Source: an uncultured Oscillospiraceae bacterium (lineage in GTDB: Bacteria > Bacillota > Clostridia > Oscillospirales > Oscillospiraceae). From it: a stretch of 64,000 nt of DNA. The first letter of the stretch is position 1. The number at the start of each line of letters is the position of its first letter. The stretch spans positions 51,321 to 115,320 of the forward strand of contig CAKTJC010000004.1 in NCBI GenBank assembly GCA_934567355.1, given 5' to 3'. Of this stretch, positions 1-9,337 are shown one piece after another. A program made the translations under genes and the position numbers. Below the pieces are notes generated by a model that worked only from the letters and a program-made list of their open reading frames with translations, was not told the origin of the DNA and did no database searches.

Positions 1-389
1 GCTTCGATCACAGCCGGATCGGGGGTATAGATTCGCATGATCTGCCCGGGAAACAGCCATGTAATGACCGCAAAGAAGATCGACATAATGGCCGAGATCT
101 GGAATGCCATGGAGAACACCTGTTTAGTCTTCTCCTCTTCTTTGGCACCCCAGTAATGAGATGCGATCACACTGGTGCCGCCGGCCAGGCCCATGCAGAA
201 AATGTTGCAGTTATTGTAAAAGGAATTTGCCAAAGACGAAGCGGAAATCTGTATTTCACCAAGCTGCCCCAGCATGATCGTATCCATCATATTAACGCCC
301 ATATTGATGGATAACTGGGCAACAACAGGAAGCATGATCCCGAGTACACTCAAATAAAAGCTCTTATCTTTAATCAGTCGAATCTTCAT
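1..389 (-). CDS. MATE family efflux transporter, N-terminal part (runs off the window)
   Basis: Only the first ~129 residues are inside the window; MATE proteins are usually about 450 residues. The start MKIRLIKDKSFY is followed by a hydrophobic helix and the MATE-like stretch NMMDTIMLGQLGE (about residues 34-46), then further membrane segments with GGTSVIASHYWGAKEE, which fits the first repeat of a MATE exporter (Na+ or H+ driven export of drugs or metabolites at the membrane). It lies downstream of the solute-binding protein gene beyond a strong terminator, so it is probably a separate unit. Family call is firm; substrate unknown. Confidence 0.85.
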   Translation of the reverse strand, partial: MKIRLIKDKSFYLSVLGIMLPVVAQLSINMGVNMMDTIMLGQLGEIQISASSLANSFYNNCNIFCMGLAGGTSVIASHYWGAKEEEKTKQVFSMAFQISAIMSIFFAVITWLFPGQIMRIYTPDPAVIE

Positions 390-461
390 GAATTATTCTT
401 CTGCTTCCTTTCCGTCCGTATTATTACAAATCTCTGCAGCATGAACTGTGTCATTAATTTA

Positions 462-495
462 GGGAGGGATTACACAGATATGTAATCCCTCCCTG
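462..495 (-). terminator. Intrinsic terminator after the sugar-binding lipoprotein gene
   Basis: Perfect 14-bp inverted repeat (AGGGAGGGATTACA / TGTAATCCCTCCCT) with a 6-nt loop, starting 53 bp past the stop of the solute-binding protein gene. It probably ends the long esterase/ABC operon. Confidence 0.8.
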
Positions 496-547
496 CTGTC
501 AGACCTTTGCAACAGCAGTTGCAGATGTTTCCGGAACTAAGTGGCTA

Positions 548-2098
548 TCAGCCGGCGTTGCAGAAATCGGTGAACTGTCTGTTCATTTCGGCAATGATAT
601 CATCAATGCCGTTTTCCTTCAGCTCGGAAACAAACTGTGCATTGGTTTCTTCAAGGTCAACCTGGCCGTACATCAGAGCTGCTCTGTATTCTGCCACGGT
701 GCTTGCACATGCGGCGTACTCATCTCTGACAGCGCTGTCATCGAAGATGAAGCCCATGCCCTTGGAGAAAGTCATGCCTTCAGCATTCCAGCAGGCTGCA
801 TCGCCCTTGTTTGCATTCACATCGGTGGTCTCGAAGGGGTAAACCAGAGCCTTGTTGGGATAGAACCAGGGAGCGGTGCAGTGCCAGCCGCAGTTGGAAG
901 CATCCTTGCCGTCTGCATACCATGCGCAGCCGTTCTCGTCCAGCTTATACTGCTTTCCTTCCACGCCGTTGCCGAACAGGCGGGCAATGGTCTCATCGGT
1001 GTACATCAGAGCAAGCAGCTTCATAGCTTCATCGGGATTCTGGCAGATGGAAGAGACCTGCCAGCCGCCGCCCACGCAGGAGTTGGTAGCGCCCATGTCG
1101 GTCAGCTGGAAGATGACCAGATCATAACCGGGCACAAACATTCCCACATTGGTATAGGCATCGGTCAGAGTAGCAGCCTCGCCGAAGAAACCGCCCATCA
1201 GGCCGTTCTTAACCAGGTCGCCGGGGATTGCGGGGTTGTTCAGAGGATCATCCATGAAGTAACCCTTTGCTTCCCAATCCTTAGCCATTTCGATATAGGT
1301 CTTCCACTCAGCGGTCTCATAGTAGTTGACGACCTCGGTTGCGTCAGCGCCTCTGTTCATCAGAACGCCGATTGCAGCGTCGTTGCCCAGGTTGTCGATG
1401 CCCTGCAGGGTGGGAGCGTTCAGGTCGTTGACCCAGCTCATGTCGGGATGGGCTGCCTTTGCCTTGAGCATGATCTCATCCAGCTGCTCCAGGGTGATCT
1501 TGGTGTCAACGAGCTCCATGACGCCGATCTCTTCAGCGACATCTTTTCTCATGGCGTAGTACTCAAAAGAGCAGAAGGTATCGGAGACGGGCAGGGAATA
1601 CTGCACGCCGCCGACCTGGCAGGCCTTGTAAGCGCCTTCGGGGAACATGTTGAACACTTCGGGATACACATCGCGGTAGGGCTCCAGAGAGATGCACTGG
1701 TCGTTCTTCACCAGGCTGGAAACATTAGAATACCATCTCCAGGTGTACAGGTCAATAGGATTAGACTTGTCGGCCAGCATCAGAGTCAGAACGTTTGCTC
1801 TTTCGCCAAAGTCAAGGGAAATCAGGTCAACCTGAAGACCCGCATTAATTGAAACCAGATACTCGTTCATAGCAGCCTCAACATCAGCTTCGCCGCTGAA
1901 GTCTGCCATGGGAACGACCTCGCATCTGATCACAGGCCACTTGGATACATCCGTATCGGGAGCTTTTGTTTCGGTTACAGCGCTGCCGAAATCGGGCTTT
2001 GCTGCAGGCTGCGTCTCGGGAGCTGCAGTTTTGCCTGCACATGCAGCAAGAGACATGACCATTACCAGGGCTAACAGTAATGCGCACAGTCTTTTCAT
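548..2098 (-). CDS. Extracellular sugar-binding lipoprotein of an ABC transporter
   Basis: 516 residues. It begins with a lipoprotein signal peptide whose lipobox ends LAAC at Cys20, so the protein should be lipid-anchored outside the membrane. Size, family-1 type composition and the position after two LplB/LplC-like permease genes identify it as the substrate-binding subunit of an oligosaccharide importer. The start has AGGAGG 8 nt upstream. It is the last gene before the terminator at 462-495. No ATPase is encoded nearby; in Firmicutes such importers commonly share an MsmX-type ATPase. Given the esterase genes upstream, the ligand is probably an acylated or otherwise decorated plant-derived glycan fragment, but that is inference. 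Confidence 0.88.
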   Translation of the reverse strand: MKRLCALLLALVMVMSLAACAGKTAAPETQPAAKPDFGSAVTETKAPDTDVSKWPVIRCEVVPMADFSGEADVEAAMNEYLVSINAGLQVDLISLDFGERANVLTLMLADKSNPIDLYTWRWYSNVSSLVKNDQCISLEPYRDVYPEVFNMFPEGAYKACQVGGVQYSLPVSDTFCSFEYYAMRKDVAEEIGVMELVDTKITLEQLDEIMLKAKAAHPDMSWVNDLNAPTLQGIDNLGNDAAIGVLMNRGADATEVVNYYETAEWKTYIEMAKDWEAKGYFMDDPLNNPAIPGDLVKNGLMGGFFGEAATLTDAYTNVGMFVPGYDLVIFQLTDMGATNSCVGGGWQVSSICQNPDEAMKLLALMYTDETIARLFGNGVEGKQYKLDENGCAWYADGKDASNCGWHCTAPWFYPNKALVYPFETTDVNANKGDAACWNAEGMTFSKGMGFIFDDSAVRDEYAACASTVAEYRAALMYGQVDLEETNAQFVSELKENGIDDIIAEMNRQFTDFCNAG

Positions 2099-2175
2099 TT
2101 CTTGATCCTCCTAAAAATTTTTGTTTTGCCAGGGGATATATGTTAACAGGATTGACCCCATGTCAACAAACGGTT

Positions 2176-3063
2176 TTAACCTTTCACGCCGCCAATCACG
2201 ATACCGCGGATAAACTGCTTCTGGAAGAACGGATAGATGATCATAATCGGGATCACAGCGATCACCGCGATCGCCATCCGCACGCCCAGCGAAGGCACGC
2301 TGTTTGCCAATTCCGTCATTCCCGCAGCTGCGTTTTCCTTGATGAACTGCAGATTGTTCTGCATTGCATTCAGCATGTTCTGGATCGTATACAGGCTCTT
2401 ATTCGTATTGATGTAGTACAGGCCGTTGATCCAGTCATTCCAGTAAGCCAGTGCAGAAAATAGCGAGATCGTAGCGATCATGGGCTTTGACAGAGGAACG
2501 ACAATGCGGAACAGAATTCCGATCTGGGAGCAGGAATCCAGTTCTGCCGCCTCGATGATCTCCGGGGGGATCGTGGTGGTAAAATACGTTCTCACCAGGA
2601 TGACATTAAAAGCACTCAGAAGCAGATTCGGAAGGATCAGACCCCAGATGCTGTCGGTCACCTTGATCACCTGGCTCCACACCAGGTAGCTGGGGATCAT
2701 ACCGCCGGAAAACAGCATCGTGAAAAAGACGAAGAACGAAAGGAACGAACGACCCGGGAGATCCCGCTTGGAAAGCAGATAACCCATGAAGATCGTCATA
2801 AATACATTCAGTAGCGTTCCGACTGTCGTGACGATAAACGTCATCATGTATGCGGTCAGGATCTTCTTGATTGAGAGCAGCAGATAACGATAGGCCGCAA
2901 AATCGATATCGCGGGGAATAAAGGAATACCCGTACCGCATGATGGCTTCTTCACTTGTTATGGAAGAAACCAGCAGCAGGATAAAAGGCAGCACCGTGCT
3001 CAGCGTAAGGAGTACCAGAACAAAATTCGCAAAAACGCGAAAACCTTTCTCATTTCCGATCAT
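2176..3063 (-). CDS. Carbohydrate ABC transporter permease, LplC/YtcP type
   Basis: 295 residues with about six membrane helices. The cytoplasmic EAA-type loop is visible as EIIEAAELDSCSQIGILFRI followed by VVPLSKP, the contact site for the ATPase. The C-terminus GVMKG-like ending (RGIVIGGVKG) is typical of the LplC/YtcP family. Start supported by AAGGAGG upstream. It is 14 bp downstream of the partner permease and 77 bp upstream of the solute-binding protein gene, so all three form one importer. Confidence 0.9.
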   Translation of the reverse strand: MIGNEKGFRVFANFVLVLLTLSTVLPFILLLVSSITSEEAIMRYGYSFIPRDIDFAAYRYLLLSIKKILTAYMMTFIVTTVGTLLNVFMTIFMGYLLSKRDLPGRSFLSFFVFFTMLFSGGMIPSYLVWSQVIKVTDSIWGLILPNLLLSAFNVILVRTYFTTTIPPEIIEAAELDSCSQIGILFRIVVPLSKPMIATISLFSALAYWNDWINGLYYINTNKSLYTIQNMLNAMQNNLQFIKENAAAGMTELANSVPSLGVRMAIAVIAVIPIMIIYPFFQKQFIRGIVIGGVKG

Positions 3064-3077
3064 TGTCTGTCGCCTCC

Positions 3078-4031
3078 TTAATACAGCGCGCTGTCCGGCT
3101 CGATCTTGCGGACGATCGCATTCGTCGTAACGACCAGTACGAAGCCCAGGATCGACTGCAGGAAGCCTGCCGAAAGCGAACGGCCGACATCGTGGTCTTC
3201 CATCAGCGCACGATACACAAAAGTATCGATCGTCGTGGTAACCGGATATAGCGTACCGGTGTTCAGCGGAACCTGATAGAACAGGCCGAAGTCGGAAGCA
3301 AACATTCTTCCGAGGCTCATGATCAGCAGGATGATGACGGTGGGCCGAAGGAGCGGAAGCGTGATGCGGGTGATCTGCTGCCAGATATTCGCGCCGTCCA
3401 GCACTGCCGATTCATAATAGCTTCTGTCAAATCCGATGATCGTCGCATAGTAGATGATGCTCTGGAAGCCGAAGCTCTTCCAAAGATTCACAAACACCAA
3501 AATATACGGCCAGTATTTCTTCTCTGTGTAGAAGTTTACAGGGTCACCGCCCAGCTGTTCGATGATCTGTTTGTTTACAAAGCCGGTCTTGGTCGCAAGA
3601 AATGCGTAAGCCAGATATCCCACAAGGACCATACTGATCAGGTGCGGAATGAGGATCAGCGTCTGATAAGCCTGCCTTGCCCGGGGATTCCGGATCTCAC
3701 TTAAAAGAATCGCAACAAATATGGCAAAGATCGTACCAAGAACAATAAACGCCAGATTATACAGTACCGTATTTCTGAACATGATCTTTGCCCACTTGGA
3801 GCTGAACAGATAGGTAAAGTTTTCGATGCCATTCCAGGGGCTTTTGAAGATGCCTTTTGCAAAGCTGTACTTTTTGAAAGCCAGGGACAGGCCGACCATC
3901 GGCATATAGTTGTTAATGATGAGATAAATGAAGCCGGGAAGTGCGGCTATGTACAAGATGGAGTACTTATTCAGACGCCTTTTGAGTGATGACATTTTTC
4001 TGGACGGGCCGGCATTCACTTTTGCTTTCAT
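3078..4031 (-). CDS. Carbohydrate ABC transporter permease, LplB type
   Basis: 317 residues; a basic N-terminus followed by about six helices. The family loop appears as YYESAVLDGANIWQQITRIT, and the protein ends in the usual short basic tail. It starts only 2 bp after the stop of the CE1-like esterase gene, with AAGGGATG-like pairing upstream, so it is translated as part of the esterase operon. It forms the heteromeric channel with the LplC-type permease downstream. Confidence 0.9.
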   Translation of the reverse strand: MKAKVNAGPSRKMSSLKRRLNKYSILYIAALPGFIYLIINNYMPMVGLSLAFKKYSFAKGIFKSPWNGIENFTYLFSSKWAKIMFRNTVLYNLAFIVLGTIFAIFVAILLSEIRNPRARQAYQTLILIPHLISMVLVGYLAYAFLATKTGFVNKQIIEQLGGDPVNFYTEKKYWPYILVFVNLWKSFGFQSIIYYATIIGFDRSYYESAVLDGANIWQQITRITLPLLRPTVIILLIMSLGRMFASDFGLFYQVPLNTGTLYPVTTTIDTFVYRALMEDHDVGRSLSAGFLQSILGFVLVVTTNAIVRKIEPDSALY

Positions 4032-4033
4032 TG

Positions 4034-5203
4034 TCAGTTCATCCCTTCGCGAAAAATCATCGTCAGATAGTCATGGATCGCACAGCGCCAGACCTTCCAC
4101 TCATGCTGACCGGGGTATGTTCTGGCCACATAGCGGATCCCCTTTGCATCGAGCATTGCGCTCTCTTCGGCAAACAGGGTAATGCTGGTCTCCTGCTCAC
4201 CCATCGCCCGGAACAGCAGCTTCATGTCCGAATTGAATTTCTCTGCATTGTCGAGGGCTGCAAGATAAGGCTGCGGCATGGAATGACCGTTCTTTCTCGG
4301 TGCAAGCATGCCTGTGAACAGTCCCGCATAGCTGAAGGCCTCCGGGTATTCGCAGATAAATCTGGTGCCCTGCAGAGAGCCCATGGACAAGCCGGCATAG
4401 GCACGGTTGTCTTTCCCGGTCAGAACACGGTATTTTTTCTCGATGAACGGGATGCAGTCCTTCATGACCAGCTCCTGCATCAGACTGTCGCCGCCGATCT
4501 TCCACTCTCCGTCGACCTTTGTCTGTACCATGCCGTTGTTCATCACGATCAGGCAGGGCACGGCTTTGCCTTCGGCGATCAGATTATCCATAATGAAGTT
4601 CACCTTGGCCTGATAGGCCCAGGCGGTCTCATTATCCGAGCCGCCGTGCTGCAGATACAGCACGGGATAGTGGGCGGACAGATCCTCCTGATACATGGGC
4701 GGCGTATACACCAGACAGCTTTCAAACTCACCGGTCACTGAGGACATGTAGAATTCCTGATTGATGCTCCCGTGGGGCACATCCTTCATCAGCAGCCAGT
4801 CCCATTCGGGATTGGGGATATCCACAAAATTGATCGTACGGTTGTCGCCGTAGCCGATGGGAGCCGTGGGGTTCAGAACCAGTACGCCGTTGACTTTAAA
4901 GGCCAAACGCTTAAAGCCGGGCTCCTGTCCATAAAAAACGCCGCTCCATACGCCTTCGCCGTTATCCTTGAGCTCGATCCAGTCTGCATCATGTCCGACC
5001 TCGATGCCGGCTTCGACAGTCTGTGCGCCGATCGCCATCATCGTAACTTCCACGCTTCCGTCCTCATGGATCACCACGCCGCGCTGCACGGTCTCTTCCT
5101 TTCCCGGAAGATGACGTCCGACGGCGATCTTCGGCTGACGGTTAAAGGAGATGGCTCTGAAATCAAATGCCTGATTATTTGCGATATATTCCGGAATTTC
5201 CAT
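4034..5203 (-). CDS. CE1-type esterase (Fes/feruloyl-acetyl esterase-like) with N-terminal E-set domain
   Basis: 389 residues, no signal peptide, so probably cytoplasmic. Residues ~50-140 look like the E-set/CBM48-like domain that precedes many CE1-like esterases; the rest is an alpha/beta hydrolase with nucleophile elbow GLSMGS and a C-terminal His in PGQHEWKVWR. Families with this layout hydrolyse esters on sugars or siderophores. I chose ATG at 5203 because AGGAG lies just upstream; the longer frame up to 5347 would overlap the previous gene. Together with the neighbouring transporter it probably removes acyl groups from imported oligosaccharides (inference). Confidence 0.82.
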   Translation of the reverse strand: MEIPEYIANNQAFDFRAISFNRQPKIAVGRHLPGKEETVQRGVVIHEDGSVEVTMMAIGAQTVEAGIEVGHDADWIELKDNGEGVWSGVFYGQEPGFKRLAFKVNGVLVLNPTAPIGYGDNRTINFVDIPNPEWDWLLMKDVPHGSINQEFYMSSVTGEFESCLVYTPPMYQEDLSAHYPVLYLQHGGSDNETAWAYQAKVNFIMDNLIAEGKAVPCLIVMNNGMVQTKVDGEWKIGGDSLMQELVMKDCIPFIEKKYRVLTGKDNRAYAGLSMGSLQGTRFICEYPEAFSYAGLFTGMLAPRKNGHSMPQPYLAALDNAEKFNSDMKLLFRAMGEQETSITLFAEESAMLDAKGIRYVARTYPGQHEWKVWRCAIHDYLTMIFREGMN

Positions 5204-5222
5204 GTTTTCTCCTTTCTGGGTC

Positions 5223-6500
5223 TTACGTTGCATCTCTGTACATCGTGCGGACACTCTCCACATAGATTCGTTCCGTCTCATAAGGATTGTGGCAGGAACA
5301 GTAACGGTAACCGAAGGTTTCGGGTCTGGCGGTATGATCGACCACATAGCCGATGATTCCGCCTTCCACGGAAATGTAAACGCAGGTGCAGGGCAGGCTC
5401 TGCTTTACCAGCTTTCCGAGGGCCGACATCGTGATCGAATTGCCGCAGCCGAAGGACAGTTCCTTACACAGCGCCAGATAATGGATCCTGTGGGTCACCT
5501 TGCCCACGATCCGGCTGTCGTTTTCGATTCCGCCGCCGCTGCGAAGCGGAAGCGGACGGGCATCTGCCTCCGTGAACATTTCATCGCTTCGGATCTCCAG
5601 GTCAGTGATATCACATTTCATGGAAGCGATCTTTGTTACTGCGTCGTTGGCCTGCAGGCCGGACAGCCAGTCGAGCATCCGATCCTGTGCTTCATCCGGC
5701 ATCGGAAGCGTTTCCTTTGTCATCACGCCGTCCTTAAAGTGGAACACCTGCGGCAGGGCATTCAGGACCGGGTTCTTATCTCCGGACGCACCGATCAGAT
5801 AAGGTGCGATGAAGTCCTCTCCGTAAAAGCTCTCCAGCTTTTCACTGACAGCACCGTGGATATCTCCGCTGATGTAGCTGTCTGTCATCGTTGAATAATA
5901 GACGCCCTGCATCCCGTAATTCAGCATGGCCGCCATGGGTCTGCCCTCGAGATCCTTTACAAGAAGGATAAACAGGTCGTGATCCTCCTGCATATTCAGG
6001 TTGGCGCCGCTGGGTCTTCCTTCCTTCAGCGTTTCATCTTTATTGACACCGATCACGCTGGGGGTCGTACCGAACCCGAGAACTGCCTTTTTCATGTCTG
6101 AAAGGGCAATCCCAACAGCCTTTTCGATGCCGTTATGGATCTCATCACGGACGTGAAGCAGAATGTCGGGACGCTCATCCGGCTTGAAATCCGGGGGATC
6201 GCTCACAATACTCGCATGGTTCTGGGTTCCGCCCAGGATCATATCGGTGGGCTTGATGCCGAACTTCTCCGCCAGGCGCTGACGGATCATAAAATAATCG
6301 GGGACATTGATCAGATCGCTGCCGAGAATGATGGAGATCCGTCCCGTCCGGTCATCCCGGAAGGCAATCACACGAGCATACAGCTTCTGCTTCAGGCTCT
6401 TGAACTGTTCTTTTCCCAGAGTGCGGTATGCATCGATATCTGCCTGGCTGGGACTAATATCCACCTTGGCAATGCCTGCCGAAAAATGACTTTCCATCAT
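5223..6500 (-). CDS. Neutral/alkaline ceramidase N-terminal-like protein
   Basis: 425 residues. The N-terminus FSAGIAKVDISPSQ, then ARVIAFRDDRTGRISIILGSD and GGTQNHAS, matches the pattern of the neutral/alkaline non-lysosomal ceramidase N-terminal family (GxAkvDITP, an Asp in a short SD motif, and a THxHS-like motif, here TQNHAS). True ceramidases are larger (around 650-700 residues) and secreted; this one is short and lacks a signal peptide, so it is more likely one of the many bacterial sugar-locus members whose substrate is not a ceramide. Start and upstream stop abut (AGGAGG precedes). Zn-dependent amidase or esterase activity is plausible but unproven. Confidence 0.65.
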   Translation of the reverse strand: MMESHFSAGIAKVDISPSQADIDAYRTLGKEQFKSLKQKLYARVIAFRDDRTGRISIILGSDLINVPDYFMIRQRLAEKFGIKPTDMILGGTQNHASIVSDPPDFKPDERPDILLHVRDEIHNGIEKAVGIALSDMKKAVLGFGTTPSVIGVNKDETLKEGRPSGANLNMQEDHDLFILLVKDLEGRPMAAMLNYGMQGVYYSTMTDSYISGDIHGAVSEKLESFYGEDFIAPYLIGASGDKNPVLNALPQVFHFKDGVMTKETLPMPDEAQDRMLDWLSGLQANDAVTKIASMKCDITDLEIRSDEMFTEADARPLPLRSGGGIENDSRIVGKVTHRIHYLALCKELSFGCGNSITMSALGKLVKQSLPCTCVYISVEGGIIGYVVDHTARPETFGYRYCSCHNPYETERIYVESVRTMYRDAT

Positions 6501-7682
6501 TTAGTCCTCCTTGATAGAAGCATGTGTATCAGGATCTCTTCTGAACTTTTTGATGAATTCCCAGCTGAGCCGGGCCCATGCTGCGGAAGGATGATGCGGC
6601 TGATTCTCAACCGCGATATAACGGGTACGGACGACGCCGTCCGCGCTGGGGACCTCACCGAAATAGTGCTTTGCTCCGAAATACTCCTCTACACGGGTAT
6701 TCTGAAGCGGAATGCCGAAAACGCGCTCACAGATATTTTCGGAAGAAGCGCACTTCAGAAGATCTTCTTCCGTGAGCTCCGGCGTTTCGTTCATGTCGGT
6801 AATGGTCTTCAGCATGTAAACATGCTCGTCAATGTAATGCTCAAACAAAGGCTTGTGGTTTTCGTGGTACAAGGGCAGATGCTCCGGCTGCTCCGCCATG
6901 CCGATGCAGTAGACCACCGGCACATGAGCTTTTTTTACTTCCTCTGTCACGGAGAAATCATAAAACACCATGAAAGAAGGAGCTACGCGCTTTTTCGCGC
7001 CGTCGCCCGGGCGGATTCCGGAACAGCAGATTCCGGCAAAGCGGTCAAAATGTGCGATTCCGTTCCACTGAGACAGGATGCCGCCATGGGAAAAACCGCT
7101 CATATAGATGCGGCTTTCATCCACGGGATACTTTTCGATCAGGCTGTCCAGCAGATCGCAGGGCCGATCCTTGTTCATCTGATCCAGGCCGGTGCCGGGC
7201 CGGTGGAACATCGGAATGACCTGAATTATCTTCTCCTCTGCAGCCAGCTGGGTAAAGCCCAGAGTCTCCACGAAATAAAGGTTTGCGTTATCTCCGCACA
7301 CCGTGAAGATCAGAGGATACTTCTTTCCTTCCTCCAGCTCCGTCGGCACAAAGATCACATAATCGCCGCCGCTGTCCGTTACATACTCCTTGCGGAGACC
7401 CATGCCCTTCCAGTATTCCACCGTTTCCGGGCACATCATCTCTTCCGGCTTGCTGTGGCGAAGATAAGCCTCACTGAGTCTGATGATCTCCTCCAACATG
7501 CCGCCGTTCTTATATTTTTCAAAATCGAACTCTTCTGATCCCATGCGGTTATAGAGCGCTTCGACCGTCATTTTGTTTTCGCCGTCGTACACTTCACTGG
7601 AAAGCAATTCTTCTGAAATCATATTAATCAACCATTCGGCCGCATTGCGTCCGCACAAATAGGGATGAAAGGGTGCAGACAA
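6501..7682 (-). CDS. Alpha/beta hydrolase, esterase/PHB-depolymerase-like
   Basis: 393 residues from a TTG start at 7682 preceded by AAAGGCGG; the first ATG (7622) has no visible ribosome site. No signal peptide. The nucleophile elbow is intact: YMSGFSHGG (Ser in G-F-S-H-G). A C-terminal QPHHPSAAW supplies the likely catalytic His. The protein is paralogous to the two esterase genes at 9425 and 10710, sharing the pattern 'EYW..G..K / fvP...eg.KYPLi' in the first third. It is the first gene after the IS110 insertion; its promoter is probably on the far side of the element (9310-9337). Confidence 0.75.
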   Translation of the reverse strand: MSAPFHPYLCGRNAAEWLINMISEELLSSEVYDGENKMTVEALYNRMGSEEFDFEKYKNGGMLEEIIRLSEAYLRHSKPEEMMCPETVEYWKGMGLRKEYVTDSGGDYVIFVPTELEEGKKYPLIFTVCGDNANLYFVETLGFTQLAAEEKIIQVIPMFHRPGTGLDQMNKDRPCDLLDSLIEKYPVDESRIYMSGFSHGGILSQWNGIAHFDRFAGICCSGIRPGDGAKKRVAPSFMVFYDFSVTEEVKKAHVPVVYCIGMAEQPEHLPLYHENHKPLFEHYIDEHVYMLKTITDMNETPELTEEDLLKCASSENICERVFGIPLQNTRVEEYFGAKHYFGEVPSADGVVRTRYIAVENQPHHPSAAWARLSWEFIKKFRRDPDTHASIKED

Positions 7683-7791
7683 ACGGCCGCCTTTCTTGTA
7701 GAATAAGCTTGAGGGGAATGCATACTACAACGCACGGTAAGGTGAGCCGTAGATTGCATCAAGAGTTCAAAACAGTATATTAATCAGTGCC

Positions 7792-9298
7792 AGAACCGCC
7801 TTTTCAAGCACAAATAAGTGGCGTCCTGAACCCGTACACTAAGGATTGTTTTAACACCCGGTTAATTGCTTGGCGATTCAGTCCCTGCATTCTCCTCACA
7901 ATTTTATAGAGGAGGTTTTGCTGTGAAAGTCGTATTCCCAACCTGCTGCGGCGTAGATGTTCACAAAACATTCGTGGTTGCTACTATCATCACCACACCC
8001 GCAGACAGCTTGCAGCCCCACTACCAGAAGAAGCGATTCAGTACATTCAACTCAGATTTGAACCGTTTCGCAGACTGGCTTCTGGAACACAACTGTTTGG
8101 ATGTCTGCATGGAATCCACCGGGAAGTATTGGGTTCCGGTATTCAACATTCTTGAAAAACGCGGTATTCGTGTCGTAATAGCGAACCCCAAATGGGTAAA
8201 GGCTGTAAAGGGAAACAAGGATGATACGAAAGATTCCAAGTGGATTGGAGACCTGTTTCGCATTGGCCTTGTGAAAAGCAGCTTCATCCCAGACCTGAAT
8301 ATCCGCATTTTGCGCGAGTTTACCCGCTACCGCTATAAGTTGGTTTCCATGAATAGCAGTGAGAAAAATCGCTTTCAGAATGCGTTTACAGTCTGCAATG
8401 TAGCTCTGGATTCTGTCGTGTCTGATATGTTTGGTAAATCCGCAACCGCCATTACAGATTACCTCACATCCGACGAATCCTTTGATCCGGAACATTGTGT
8501 TTCCCTGTTACAGCGCTCCCTCAAAAAGAAGGCTGAGCAAGTGCTGGAGTCCATTGAAGGCTTCTCCATTGTCAGTGAGCAGAAGACTCGCATTAAAATC
8601 GTCCGTGAACATTACGACTTCATCGAAAAGCTGATCGCCAAGGTGGATACCTGTGTCAATGAGATGGTTGCAAAATACGAAGGGGAAATTAACCTTCTTT
8701 GCACCATTCCGGGTATTGACCGCAGGTCTGCAATTACCATCATCTCTGAAATTGGCACGGATATGAGCCAGTTTAGTTCGTCCAAGCGGCTTTGCTGTTG
8801 GGCTGGATTGACTCCTGGCAACAACGAATCTGCTGGAAAGAAAAAGTCTGTGCGTATCTCCCAGGCCGGTGTTTATCTCAAACCCGCTTTGGTGCAAGTC
8901 GCTCACGCCGCAGTAAAGGACAACAATCGTCCTTACTACAAGCTGAAATATGAGCGAATTGCAAAGTGTAGAGGTAAGAAACGGGCTATTATTGCCATTG
9001 CCAGAATGATCTTGACTGCAATCTACTCAATGTTTTGCACTGGCGAGGTGTGGAATCCGGTTGACCTTTTCAAAGTCGATATGCCAGAACATTTGAAGGA
9101 GCAGCAGCTTGCTAAGGCAATTAAACAGGCTACTCGCTTCCTTGAAAAACAGGGATTATCTGTTGCTTAACTCTGAGTGAATATGTGTTGGCCTTGCAAA
9201 ACGGTTCGTTTGCAGGGGCACTTTTGTGCGCCCTTTTTCCTCTGTGCTGGTCCGGTACTCACTTTCACACTATCCTCCTATAACCGTTTAATCAGTGC
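7792..9298 (+). mobile_element. IS110-family insertion sequence (approximate limits)
   Basis: One IS110 transposase gene with non-coding DNA on both sides. The 11-mer TTAATCAGTGC occurs at about 7781 and again at about 9288, 1508 bp apart, which is a usual IS110 length, so I take these as the ends; IS110 elements have no long terminal inverted repeats. Members of this family carry a non-coding 'bridge' RNA beside the recombinase gene; here the ~130 nt before the transposase start is the natural place. The element separates the esterase gene at 6501-7682 from a consensus promoter at 9310-9337. Ends are tentative. Confidence 0.6.
7923..9170 (+). CDS. IS110-family transposase (DEDD recombinase)
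   Basis: 415 residues. N-terminal CGVDVHKTFVVA contains the first Asp of the DEDD RuvC-like domain; the C-terminal half has the family block FSSSKRLCCWAGLTPGN followed by ESAGKKKS, which carries the serine-recombinase-like domain. GTG at 7923 is the start because AGGAGG lies 8 nt before it; the longer frame from 7866 has no such site. The gene is full length and uninterrupted, so the element may be active. Base composition does not differ obviously from the host operon. Confidence 0.93.
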   Translation: MKVVFPTCCGVDVHKTFVVATIITTPADSLQPHYQKKRFSTFNSDLNRFADWLLEHNCLDVCMESTGKYWVPVFNILEKRGIRVVIANPKWVKAVKGNKDDTKDSKWIGDLFRIGLVKSSFIPDLNIRILREFTRYRYKLVSMNSSEKNRFQNAFTVCNVALDSVVSDMFGKSATAITDYLTSDESFDPEHCVSLLQRSLKKKAEQVLESIEGFSIVSEQKTRIKIVREHYDFIEKLIAKVDTCVNEMVAKYEGEINLLCTIPGIDRRSAITIISEIGTDMSQFSSSKRLCCWAGLTPGNNESAGKKKSVRISQAGVYLKPALVQVAHAAVKDNNRPYYKLKYERIAKCRGKKRAIIAIARMILTAIYSMFCTGEVWNPVDLFKVDMPEHLKEQQLAKAIKQATRFLEKQGLSVA

Positions 9299-9309
9299 GC
9301 CTATAGATT

Positions 9310-9337
9310 ATTATATACCATCTACTATATTTGTCAA
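9310..9337 (-). promoter_or_regulatory. Consensus sigma-A promoter reading toward the esterase/ABC operon
   Basis: On the minus strand TTGACA, a 16-bp spacer and TATAAT. It points into the IS110 element and, without the element, directly at the gene starting at 7682. It is probably the original promoter of the downstream half of the esterase operon, now separated from it; alternatively it serves an RNA antisense to the transposase. Confidence 0.6.

Noticed and set aside
6135..7538. 467-codon plus-strand frame opposite the esterase and ceramidase-like genes
   Set aside because: Spans two real genes on the other strand and has neither ribosome site nor known motifs.
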